A DNA stretch of 8,355 nucleotides from an uncultured Acidobacteriota bacterium (GTDB lineage Bacteria; Acidobacteriota; Thermoanaerobaculia; UBA5066). Shown here one piece after another: positions 1 to 8,168 of the stretch. Every line of letters begins with the position of its first letter. Within the stretch, counting starts at the first letter, position 1. Where the stretch lies: assembly GCA_937902605.1 (NCBI GenBank), contig CALFNC010000181.1, forward strand, positions 1 through 8,355. The letters run 5' to 3'. The position numbers and the translations under genes are program-made. A model generated the notes under the pieces. That model ran no database searches and was not told where the DNA came from. It worked only from the letters and a program-made list of their open reading frames with translations.

Positions 1-1092
1 CCTCGCAGGCTCGCCGGAGAATTTCGCGATGTAGATCGGCCCGGAGAGCGGCCCGATCGAGCCGGTGCCCCGGACGAGGCGCGCCACGGTCGAGAACGTC
101 GTCCGGGTCTGCCGGACGTTCTCCTCCCAGGAGGCGGTCAGCGCCGCCAGAAGGCCGAGGCTCCTTCGCACCATCTCGGTCCGCGGGGCGAACCCGATCT
201 TCCACGAGCTCGCCTCTTTCCTCGGGACGATCGGGATGGTGATATGGCCCTCGGGACGCTCGACAACGAACTCGATCGGGGACGGCCCGAGCTCGCCGAA
301 CTTGGACGAGGCTTCACGGACGCGGCGAACGATCTCGTAATACCCGGACACCCCACGCCCGCCCACGGAGATGATCCGGTCCCCGGCCTTGAGCCCAGCC
401 TTGGCACCCGGATACCCCGGGACGAGCCGGTCCACGATGGGGGGAAGGTAGGGGTTGAGGCCGGTATACCCGATGTCATACTTGGTCTGCGGCTCCGGTC
501 GAAGCTCCAGCTCGAGGGACTCTCCTTCCCGAAGCAGGCCGACCCGGATCAGCTCCCGCGGCGCCAGCCCCAGGTCCATCTCCACTTCCCGCCAGGTCGA
601 CACGGGACGTCCCGAGAGAGCGACGATTCGGTCGTCGACCTTCACGCCGGCCTTCTCCGCCGGGCTTCCGGCGTCGACGTGCTTAACGACCGGGGCCTCT
701 TCTTGGTACTTCGGAACCTCCATTCCGATCATGAGAGCCGCGGCGGTCAGGAGGATGGCCATGACCAGGTTGACGCCAGGGCCGGCGAAGAGGACGACGA
801 GACGTTGCCACCGCGCGCCGACCGCGGGGGCAACCGCGTCGTTCCCCGAAACGACGTCGCTCTCGTCCGGCCCGAGACCGATGACCTTGACGTATCCGCC
901 CAGCGGGATCAAGGAGACGCGGTAGTCGGTCTCTTTCCGCTTGAACCCGAAGAGGCGCTTCCCGAACCCGACGGAGAAGACCTCGACCGGGAAGCGGAAG
1001 AGCTTCGCGACCGCGAAATGCCCTCCTTCGTGGAAGACGATGAGGAACGACAGGACGAAGACGAGGGCCAGGATGTTGGTCGGAATGTTCAT
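1..1092 (-). CDS. rseP: RseP-family site-2 zinc metalloprotease, 3' end missing
   Basis: Intramembrane zinc protease (M50B, RseP/RasP type), which in characterised relatives cleaves membrane-anchored anti-sigma factors or signal-peptide remnants inside the inner membrane. The frame is open from the ATG at 1092 to the left edge, giving 364 codons without a stop. The first transmembrane segment (about residues 5-30) carries the zinc motif HEGGH at residues 21-25; most relatives have HELGH or HEFGH. PLGGYVKVIG follows at 63-72, and the second membrane segment begins FAGPGVNLVMA at 102-112. Two PDZ domains follow at about 130-205 and 206-295; the second includes AGLKAGDRIISVGG. Family members run to about 440-450 residues, so the last 80 or so, including the second zinc-ligand motif and the final membrane helix, lie outside the window. 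The gene starts 12 bases after dxr ends and has no clear Shine-Dalgarno site, which suggests coupling to dxr translation. The family is certain; its substrate is unknown. Confidence 0.95.
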   Translation of the reverse strand, partial: MNIPTNILALVFVLSFLIVFHEGGHFAVAKLFRFPVEVFSVGFGKRLFGFKRKETDYRVSLIPLGGYVKVIGLGPDESDVVSGNDAVAPAVGARWQRLVVLFAGPGVNLVMAILLTAAALMIGMEVPKYQEEAPVVKHVDAGSPAEKAGVKVDDRIVALSGRPVSTWREVEMDLGLAPRELIRVGLLREGESLELELRPEPQTKYDIGYTGLNPYLPPIVDRLVPGYPGAKAGLKAGDRIISVGGRGVSGYYEIVRRVREASSKFGELGPSPIEFVVERPEGHITIPIVPRKEASSWKIGFAPRTEMVRRSLGLLAALTASWEENVRQTRTTFSTVARLVRGTGSIGPLSGPIYIAKFSGEPAR

Positions 1093-1104
1093 TCGTGATC
1101 GTTT

Positions 1105-2310
1105 CTACGCCTTGCGCGGCGTCGCGGTTGCGCGGGATGAGGAGGCCCCAGCGGTGGCGATGACGTCGGCGGCCATCCGCCGGGCCCAGGCATCCACCTC
1201 GAGGGCCTGAGGGATCGACTCCAGACGCGCGGCGCGGTGCTCGTCGAGGACACGGGCGACGGTCTCGACGATAGCGGAATAGGGAATCCGCTCAGCGAGG
1301 AAGGCGGCCACGGCTTCTTCGTTGGCCGCATTCAGGGCCGCCGGCGCGGTTCCCCCTTGCTCCAGCGCCGCGTAGGCCAGCCGGAGAGCCGGGAACCTTT
1401 CGTCCTCGACGGGGAAGAACTCGAGGCGGCCCAGGGCGGTGACGTCGAGGCGCGGAAGGACGGTGGGGATTCGCTCCGGCCACGTCAGGGCGTAGAGGAT
1501 CGGGAATCTCATGTCGTTCGGCGACATCTGCGCGATGACCGAGCCATCTACGTATTCCACCATCGAGTGGACGATCGACTGGGGATGGATGACAACATCG
1601 ATGCGGGTCCCTGGCACGTTGAAGAGCCAGCGCGCTTCGATCACCTCCAGCCCCTTGTTCATCATCGTGGCGGAGTCGATCGTGATCTTCTGGCCCATCT
1701 TCCACGTCGGGTGCGCGAGAGCCTCCGCCAGAGTGATCGAACGGAAGGTCTCGAGAGGACGTGAGCGGAAGGGCCCTCCCGACGCCGTCAGGATCAGGCG
1801 ATCGACTTCCTGCGCTTCCCCCGCCCGCAGGGCCTGATGGAGGGCGCAGTGCTCGGAGTCGACGGGGATGACCGAGGCTCCCGAGCTCCGGGCGGCGGCC
1901 ATCACCAGCTCCCCCGCGACGACGAGGGCTTCCTTGTTTGCGAGGGCGAGGTCCTTTCCGAGCCGGGCCGCCTCCCACGCGGGGCGGAGGCCGGCGGAGC
2001 CGACGACCCCTCCCAGCACGACATCGGCCTCGGGCAGCGTCGCGACGTCGACGAGGCCCTGCTCCCCCCACCCGACCCGGAGCCCCGGAAACTCCAAGCG
2101 AAGGCGATCGGCGTCTTCCTTGCGCGCCACCGAGACGACGAGGGGACGGTGCTCCGCGATCGCCGGGAGGAGCGCGTCGAGGTTCCGGCCCGCCGCCATC
2201 GAGACGATCCGGAAACGGTCGGGATGCGACCGAACCACGGACCGGGCAGACGTCCCGATCGAGCCGGTCGCTCCCAGGAGCGCGATCGAGCGGGACGAGC
2301 GGCCAGTCAC
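1105..2310 (-). CDS. dxr: 1-deoxy-D-xylulose 5-phosphate reductoisomerase
   Basis: Cytoplasmic enzyme that rearranges and reduces 1-deoxy-D-xylulose 5-phosphate to 2-C-methyl-D-erythritol 4-phosphate with NADPH and a divalent metal. This is the committed step of the MEP isoprenoid pathway and the target of fosmidomycin. The protein has 401 residues, normal for the family. Visible motifs are the NADPH loop GATGSIG at 13-19, LANKEALVVAGE at 123-134, the metal ligands in PVDSEH (Asp151, Glu153), TASGGPF at 175-181, and the substrate loop HPTWKMGQ at 200-207. DSATMMNKGLE at 212-222 supplies Ser213, Asn218, Lys219 and the third acidic ligand Glu222. The start is GTG, chosen because the NADPH loop begins only 12 residues later and GGGAGGG lies 8 bases upstream. 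The frame stays open further upstream, but that part runs through cdsA and looks spurious. The start overlaps the cdsA stop by four bases (GTGA). No active-site residue is missing. Confidence 0.97.
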   Translation of the reverse strand: MTGRSSRSIALLGATGSIGTSARSVVRSHPDRFRIVSMAAGRNLDALLPAIAEHRPLVVSVARKEDADRLRLEFPGLRVGWGEQGLVDVATLPEADVVLGGVVGSAGLRPAWEAARLGKDLALANKEALVVAGELVMAAARSSGASVIPVDSEHCALHQALRAGEAQEVDRLILTASGGPFRSRPLETFRSITLAEALAHPTWKMGQKITIDSATMMNKGLEVIEARWLFNVPGTRIDVVIHPQSIVHSMVEYVDGSVIAQMSPNDMRFPILYALTWPERIPTVLPRLDVTALGRLEFFPVEDERFPALRLAYAALEQGGTAPAALNAANEEAVAAFLAERIPYSAIVETVARVLDEHRAARLESIPQALEVDAWARRMAADVIATAGASSSRATATPRKA

Positions 2311-3113
2311 CGGAGGAGCCCTCCCGGCAGGAGGTGCAACGCCAGAAGGAGGAACGGGGCGGCGAAGAGGAGGGAGTCGAGACGGTCGAGGAAGCCGCCG
2401 TGCCCCGGGAGGATCGCCCCGGAATCTTTCACAAAGCAGCTCCTCTTGAACGTCGACTCGACGAGGTCGCCGACCACGGCGATGGCCGAGACGCCGCATC
2501 CGAGAGCCGCCCCCGCGGGGGCCTGCTCCCCGCCGGCGATCAGCGCGGCCGTAGCACCGCCGATCGCCGTCCCCCCGACTATCTGTCCCCAGAATCCCTC
2601 CCAGGTCTTCTTCGGGCTGACGACGGGCGCCAGCTTCGTGTTTCCCCAGCTCCTGCCGACATAGTAGGCGGCCGAGTCGCCGGCCCAGACGACGGCCAGC
2701 AGGAGCACGACGGGTTTCCACCCGAGGTGCCTAAGGCCGATGAACGAGGCGGCCCCCGCGGCCACGTAGAGCGTCGAGAAGACGGTCGAGGCCGACGAGG
2801 CGAGGAGGACCGGCTCCGGAGGGGAAGAGAACATCACGAGCGCCGGGAGGACCAGGATCGCCGCTCCGATCGCGATGACGAGCTCCAGGGCGGCCCCCCG
2901 GTGGGCGGCGGCGAGGCACGCGCAGAAGAGCGTCAGCCCTGCCCAGCGCGGCACGGTGAGCCCCGCTCCCGTCAACATCGCGTAGAACTCGAGGAGGGCG
3001 AGGATCCCGGCGCCGCCGGCCACGAGGGAAAAGGCCCACGTCGGTCCGGCAACGACGAGCGCAAGGACCAGCGGAATGAGGACGGCCGCGGTCAGCTCTC
3101 TCTGGAATCGCAA
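2307..3113 (-). CDS. cdsA: Phosphatidate cytidylyltransferase (CDP-diacylglycerol synthase)
   Basis: Inner-membrane enzyme that converts phosphatidic acid and CTP to CDP-diacylglycerol, the precursor of phosphatidylethanolamine, phosphatidylglycerol and cardiolipin. With the TTG start used here it has 268 residues, the usual size. It is strongly hydrophobic, with a series of membrane segments beginning at about residue 8 (TAAVLIPLVLALVV). VWAGDSAAYYVGRSWGNTK and SPKKTWEGFWG are family landmarks. The C-terminal CdsA signature is complete at about residues 220-246: STFKR, then KDSG, LPGHGGFLDRLD. The start is inferred. No ATG or GTG occurs in frame near the expected N-terminus, whereas TTG at 3113 gives the family-like beginning M-RFQRELTAAV. 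GAGGGG sits 13 bases upstream, a little far. A CTG overlapping the uppS stop (3134) is the only other local option. The gene follows uppS after 17 bases and its stop overlaps the dxr start. Confidence 0.93.
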   Translation of the reverse strand: MRFQRELTAAVLIPLVLALVVAGPTWAFSLVAGGAGILALLEFYAMLTGAGLTVPRWAGLTLFCACLAAAHRGAALELVIAIGAAILVLPALVMFSSPPEPVLLASSASTVFSTLYVAAGAASFIGLRHLGWKPVVLLLAVVWAGDSAAYYVGRSWGNTKLAPVVSPKKTWEGFWGQIVGGTAIGGATAALIAGGEQAPAGAALGCGVSAIAVVGDLVESTFKRSCFVKDSGAILPGHGGFLDRLDSLLFAAPFLLLALHLLPGGLLR

Positions 3114-3130
3114 AGGTTCTGGGTCGCCCC

Positions 3131-3976
3131 TCAGCGCGTGACGGCCGTCGGGTGGGCCGGCGTCTCTCGCGGTGCTGGACGGGACCGGGGCGCGACGTGC
3201 TCGGGCTCGACGACCCCTCCGTAACGGCGCTCCCGCAGCTGGAACTCGGCGAGGGCCTCCAGAAAATGCCGGCAGCGGAAGTCCGGCCAGAGGACCGGCG
3301 TGACGTAGATCTCGGCGTACGCGATCTGCCAGAGGAGGAAGTTCGAGACCCTCATCTCGCCGCTCGTCCGGATGAGGAGGTCGGGGTCGGGCAGACCAGC
3401 GGTGTACAGCCGGCTGCTGATCTTGTCCTCGTCGATCTCCTCTGGACGGAGGGTCCCCGCGGCGACCTCGGCGGCGAGCTCCCGCGCGGCGTCCGCGATC
3501 TCGGCGCGGCCCGAGTAGTTGAGGGCCACGTTGAAGATCATCCCGCGGCAGCGCTCGGTCCTGGCGATCGCTTCCTTGAGGGCGGTGACGACTGTCGAGT
3601 CCAGCCCATCGATCCGGCCAACGACGCGAAAGCGGATGTCGTTGTCCAAGAGGGTCTGGAGCTCCCTCTTCAGGTAGTCCTTGAGGAGGGTCATCAGCGT
3701 CAGGACCTCGAGGCGGGGCCTCTTCCAGTTCTCGGTGGAGAACGCGTAGAGCGTCAGGCCTTCGAGCCCGAGTCTCGCGGCCGTCTCGACCGTCGCCCGG
3801 ACGGACGCGATGCCGGCCCGATGCCCCTCCACCCGCGGGAGATGGCGCGCCCGAGCCCACCGTCCATTTCCGTCCATGATGACGGCGACGTGGCGGGGCA
3901 GGCGCGACAGCTCGAGGCTGTCGAGGACGGCCCTTTCCGGCGTGGATGGTTTGGCGATTTCGTCTTTGGCGATCAT
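3131..3976 (-). CDS. uppS: Undecaprenyl diphosphate synthase (cis-prenyltransferase)
   Basis: Peripheral cytoplasmic enzyme that adds IPP units in cis to farnesyl diphosphate. The product, undecaprenyl diphosphate, is the lipid carrier for peptidoglycan and other envelope polymers. The 281-residue protein carries the catalytic motif MDGNGRWA at 34-41 with the key Asp35, then YAFSTENWKRP, NVALNYSGR, and the IPP-site block RTSGEMRVSNFLLWQIAYAE with its conserved Arg, Ser and Glu. It ends with the usual RERRYGG (YGG at 252-254), followed by an extra tail of 27 residues rich in Pro, Arg and Ala that most relatives lack. The ATG at 3976 is the natural start given the roughly 30-residue lead before the catalytic motif, but no good Shine-Dalgarno site precedes it. 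It lies 47 bases after truA, behind an 11-bp tandem repeat. The chain length of the product cannot be read from sequence, so a general isoprenyl transferase label is the cautious alternative. Confidence 0.96.
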   Translation of the reverse strand: MIAKDEIAKPSTPERAVLDSLELSRLPRHVAVIMDGNGRWARARHLPRVEGHRAGIASVRATVETAARLGLEGLTLYAFSTENWKRPRLEVLTLMTLLKDYLKRELQTLLDNDIRFRVVGRIDGLDSTVVTALKEAIARTERCRGMIFNVALNYSGRAEIADAARELAAEVAAGTLRPEEIDEDKISSRLYTAGLPDPDLLIRTSGEMRVSNFLLWQIAYAEIYVTPVLWPDFRCRHFLEALAEFQLRERRYGGVVEPEHVAPRSRPAPRETPAHPTAVTR

Positions 3977-3990
3977 CTCTGGCAGCCGGG

Positions 3991-4012
3991 CGCTCGCGGG
4001 TCGCTCGCGGGT
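3991..4012. repeat. Perfect 11-bp tandem duplication between truA and uppS
   Basis: CGCTCGCGGGT occurs twice back to back (3991-4001 and 4002-4012) in the 47-base gap between the truA stop and the uppS start. It is read directly from the sequence. It may be a simple slippage duplication. Being GC-rich, it could also affect folding of the mRNA ahead of uppS, which has no clear ribosome site. Confidence 0.85.
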
Positions 4013-4023
4013 AGAACTTGATT

Positions 4024-4794
4024 CTATCCTGCCATCCCCGCTCCGCTTGCGGGAAAGGGCTCGGGATACGTCACCGTCGCGAGAGTGAGCCCCTTCGCCT
4101 CCGCCGTAGGCCCCGGCGACGTGAGGACGAGCTCAGGGCTCGTCCGACCGCGCCCGACGTCCCGAAGGGTTCCCGCGAGACGTCGAACCATGCCGCGCAG
4201 GAAACCGTCGCCGACGGCCGTGATGACGAGGACCGGTCCAGCCACCTCGACGTCTAGGGCGAAGAGGGTCCTGACCGTCGTCTCGACGGCGCTCCCCAGG
4301 ATGGAGAAGGCCGCGAAATCCCGGCGGCCGATGAGACGCGCCGCGGCTCGACTCATCGCGTCCACGTCCAGCTCCTCCCGCACGAGCGACTCGATGAGGC
4401 CCTCGTAAGGCGGCAGGAACGACCCCCGACGGTATCGGTAACGATAGGTCTTGGAGACCGCCGAGCGCCTGGCATGAAACGCCGTTGGGACGTTCAGCAC
4501 TGCGGTGATGCGGATCTCGGGCGGCAGCTCCCCGTTCATCGCCCTCTGCAAGCCAAGCGGCGGGATCGCCGGGGCGCCCTCCGCGAGATCGAAGTGGGCC
4601 ACCTGCCCCGTCGCGTGAACGCCCGCGTCCGTCCTCCCGGCTCCATGCATCCGGATCGGGTATCCATAGATCACTCCGAGGGCACCTTCGACCTCGCCCT
4701 GGATCGTCCGGACGACTATGTGCTCGTTGCGTGCCTGGACCTGCCACCCGTGGAAGAGGGTGCCAAGGTAGGAGATGTCGAGCCTCGTCCTCAT
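4024..4794 (-). CDS. truA: tRNA pseudouridine(38-40) synthase TruA
   Basis: Cytoplasmic enzyme that isomerises uridines 38-40 in the anticodon stem-loop of many tRNAs. With the start used here it has 256 residues, typical for TruA. The N-terminus shows FHGWQ (14-18) and TIQGEVEGAL. The catalytic motif GRTDAGVHA is at 53-61 with the nucleophile Asp56. FHARRSAVSKTYRYRY, the FAAFS region and GDGFLRGMVRRLAGTLRDVGRGR follow as in the family. The common YDGT near the N-terminus reads YLGT here. The start is uncertain. ATG at 4794 matches the family N-terminus and has a G-run about 10 bases upstream. In-frame ATGs at 4812 (AGGA close by) and 4824 would add 6 or 10 residues (MSGRMGGETT). It is the first gene of the minus-strand operon, divergent from clpB. 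I saw no convincing promoter for it. Confidence 0.95.
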   Translation of the reverse strand: MRTRLDISYLGTLFHGWQVQARNEHIVVRTIQGEVEGALGVIYGYPIRMHGAGRTDAGVHATGQVAHFDLAEGAPAIPPLGLQRAMNGELPPEIRITAVLNVPTAFHARRSAVSKTYRYRYRRGSFLPPYEGLIESLVREELDVDAMSRAAARLIGRRDFAAFSILGSAVETTVRTLFALDVEVAGPVLVITAVGDGFLRGMVRRLAGTLRDVGRGRTSPELVLTSPGPTAEAKGLTLATVTYPEPFPASGAGMAG

Positions 4795-4830
4795 TGTCGT
4801 TTCGCCCCCCATTCTTCCTGACATGGGGCA

Positions 4831-4850
4831 GGATCTGAAGTGGATGATCC
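4831..4850 (-). repeat. Short inverted repeat upstream of truA
   Basis: GGATC at 4831-4835 and GATCC at 4846-4850 form a 5-bp inverted repeat with a 10-base loop, upstream of all three truA start candidates. In the truA transcript it could fold into a small leader hairpin. Such a short repeat is expected by chance fairly often, so its function is doubtful. Confidence 0.3.
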
Positions 4851-4911
4851 GAACCTTATTTGGATTATTCCCGTTTCAGTAGAAATATGATGTTATCACG
4901 TTAGATCAGGA

Positions 4912-4932
4912 CTTGACAGGCAAACACTAAGG
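4912..4932. promoter_or_regulatory. HAIR-like inverted element, possible HspR operator
   Basis: CTTGACA, seven bases, then ACTAAGG. The HAIR element bound by the heat-shock repressor HspR has the consensus CTTGAGT-N7-ACTCAAG, so 10 of 14 defined positions match with exact spacing. It overlaps the -35 box of the clpB promoter, where a repressor would act, and HspR is known to control clpB and hsp20 genes in other bacteria. Against it, the two halves here are poorly symmetrical with each other and the CTTGA half is partly dictated by the -35 box. No hspR gene is in the window. Confidence 0.3.
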
Positions 4933-4941
4933 TATTAGATT
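4913..4941 (+). promoter_or_regulatory. Candidate housekeeping-type promoter of clpB-hsp20
   Basis: A perfect TTGACA (-35) at 4913-4918 is followed after 17 bases by TAGATT (-10, four of six matches to TATAAT) at 4936-4941. Transcription would begin at about 4948, leaving an extremely short leader that starts at the Shine-Dalgarno GGAG. No CIRCE repeat (TTAGCACTC-N9-GAGTGCTAA) and no clear sigma-32 -10 box (CCCCAT) was seen. Confidence 0.5.
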
Positions 4942-4947
4942 CCTTCC

Positions 4948-4951
4948 GGAG
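4948..4951 (+). promoter_or_regulatory. Ribosome binding site of clpB
   Basis: GGAG lies six bases before the ATG at 4958. It supports that start, as does the family-typical N-terminus [14 protein letters not shown]. It would sit at the very 5' end of the transcript if the promoter at 4913-4941 is correct. Confidence 0.6.
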
Positions 4952-4957
4952 CCAGAG

Positions 4958-7561
<2,604 letters not shown>

Positions 7562-7579
7562 CGCCGCACCTGAGCGGCG
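7562..7579 (+). other. Perfect stem-loop between clpB and hsp20
   Basis: CGCCGC at 7562-7567 pairs perfectly with GCGGCG at 7574-7579 around the loop ACCTGA, starting on the base after the clpB stop. There is no following U-run, so it is not a standard intrinsic terminator. It could protect or process the mRNA between the two genes. The loop bases ACCT are complementary to AGGT (7590-7593) at the end of the hsp20 Shine-Dalgarno site, so a loop-to-ribosome-site interaction is conceivable. Confidence 0.55.
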
Positions 7580-7585
7580 GGAATC

Positions 7586-7592
7586 GAGGAGG
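7586..7592 (+). promoter_or_regulatory. Strong ribosome binding site of hsp20
   Basis: GAGGAGG sits eight bases before the ATG at 7601. It is the best Shine-Dalgarno match in the window and fixes the hsp20 start. It suggests high translation independent of clpB. Confidence 0.85.
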
Positions 7593-7600
7593 TTTCGATC

Positions 7601-8095
7601 ATGGCACTCATCAAGTGGAACGACCCCTTCCGGCTCGGCGACCCGTTTCGCGAGCTCGCGACCCTTCAGGACCGGATGAACCGGGTGCTCGAGGACACGC
7701 TGGGACGCGGCCGGCGCGACGAGGAGCTGTTCACCGGAACGTGGGCGCCCCCCGTCGACATCGTGGAGACGAAGGACAAGCTGACGTTGACCGCTGAGCT
7801 CCCCGGCTTCACCGAGGAGCAGATCCACATCAACTTCGAGGATGGCGTCCTCTCGATCGAGGGTGAACGGAAGTTCGAGAGGGAGTCGAAGGACGAGAAC
7901 TACCACCGCGTCGAGAGGAGCTACGGGAAGTTCCTGCGCTCCTTCAGCCTCCCCGCCAACGTCGACAGCCAGAAGATCGGCGCCCATTTCGCCAATGGGC
8001 TCCTCACCATCGAAATGCCCAAGCGTGAGGAGTCCAAGCCGAAGTCGATCAAAGTGCAGATCGGCTCGCCGGTCATCGAAGGCAAGAAGGTCTGA
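7601..8095 (+). CDS. Small heat-shock protein, Hsp20/alpha-crystallin family
   Basis: ATP-independent holdase that binds unfolding proteins in the cytoplasm and keeps them accessible to DnaK and ClpB. The 164-residue protein has a short N-terminal arm (about 1-48, with LQDRMNRVLEDTL) and an alpha-crystallin domain at about 49-143. The domain starts WAPPVDIVETKDKLTLTAEL and includes LPGF at 67-70, the DGVLSIEGER strand at 81-90, and the hallmark ANGLLTIEMPK at 131-141 (the A/G-x-L motif). The C-terminal tail contains I150-K151-V152, the I-x-I/V anchor used for oligomer assembly. The length and all landmarks are normal for bacterial class A small heat-shock proteins. It lies 39 bases downstream of clpB and is probably co-transcribed from the clpB promoter, since no separate promoter is visible in the gap. 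The usual symbols (hspA, ibpA, hsp20) cannot be distinguished, so none is assigned. Confidence 0.96.
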   Translation: MALIKWNDPFRLGDPFRELATLQDRMNRVLEDTLGRGRRDEELFTGTWAPPVDIVETKDKLTLTAELPGFTEEQIHINFEDGVLSIEGERKFERESKDENYHRVERSYGKFLRSFSLPANVDSQKIGAHFANGLLTIEMPKREESKPKSIKVQIGSPVIEGKKV

Positions 8096-8119
8096 AGTCG
8101 TTTCCGAGGTGCGGGCGCT

Positions 8120-8147
8120 CCCGGCTCGGTGGTCCCCGCCGGCCGGG
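8120..8147. terminator. GC-rich stem-loop in convergent gap, possible bidirectional terminator
   Basis: CCCGGC (8120-8125) pairs with GCCGGG (8142-8147). Inside it CGGTGG (8127-8132) pairs with CCGCCG (8136-8141) with one G-U pair, leaving a single U bulge and a three-base loop. This 12-bp stem is the strongest hairpin seen, between two converging genes 24 bases after the hsp20 stop and 21 bases beyond the cysK stop. No U-run follows on either strand, so whether it terminates alone or only stabilises 3' ends is unknown. Confidence 0.5.
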
Positions 8148-8148
8148 T

Positions 8149-8164
8149 GCGGGATCGATTCCGC
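8149..8164. terminator. Second stem-loop, just past the cysK stop
   Basis: GCGGGA (8149-8154) pairs with TTCCGC (8159-8164), with one G-U pair on the plus strand, around the loop TCGA. It begins four bases beyond the stop codon of the minus-strand cysteine synthase and directly abuts the larger hairpin. It lacks a U-run. It is probably part of the shared 3' structure of the convergent gap. Confidence 0.4.
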
Positions 8165-8168
8165 GGCT

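Larger units (their letters stand above)
4795..4957. other. AT-rich divergent intergenic region
   Basis: The only sizeable non-coding stretch between divergent genes (truA and clpB). Positions 4851-4940 count 32 G/C in 90 bases (about 36%), in sharp contrast with the GC-rich genes on both sides, as expected for a promoter region in a GC-rich genome. It holds the clpB promoter candidate, a HAIR-like element and a short inverted repeat near truA. A TATGAT at 4886-4891 on the plus strand resembles a -10 box but has no well-spaced -35 partner. Confidence 0.8.

Noticed and set aside
244..1098. 284-codon plus-strand open frame opposite rseP
   Set aside because: The minus strand encodes a site-2 protease with its zinc motif, membrane segments and two PDZ domains, so the plus frame is a shadow.
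2311..2721. Upstream extension of the dxr reading frame to an ATG at 2721, giving a 538-residue protein
   Set aside because: The extra part lies wholly inside cdsA, is Arg/Gly/Pro-rich like a wrong frame, and resembles no Dxr domain; the GTG at 2310 with a good ribosome site explains the start.
1938..3224. 428-codon plus-strand open frame opposite dxr, cdsA and uppS
   Set aside because: Composition is dominated by Arg, Gly, Pro and Glu, as expected for the antisense of GC-rich genes with few stop codons. The opposite strand carries well-recognised enzymes through the whole stretch.
4825..4957. CIRCE repeat, sigma-32 promoter or riboswitch ahead of clpB or truA
   Set aside because: No TTAGCACTC-N9-GAGTGCTAA and no clear CCCCAT-type -10 box was found, and the region is too short and unstructured for a known riboswitch.
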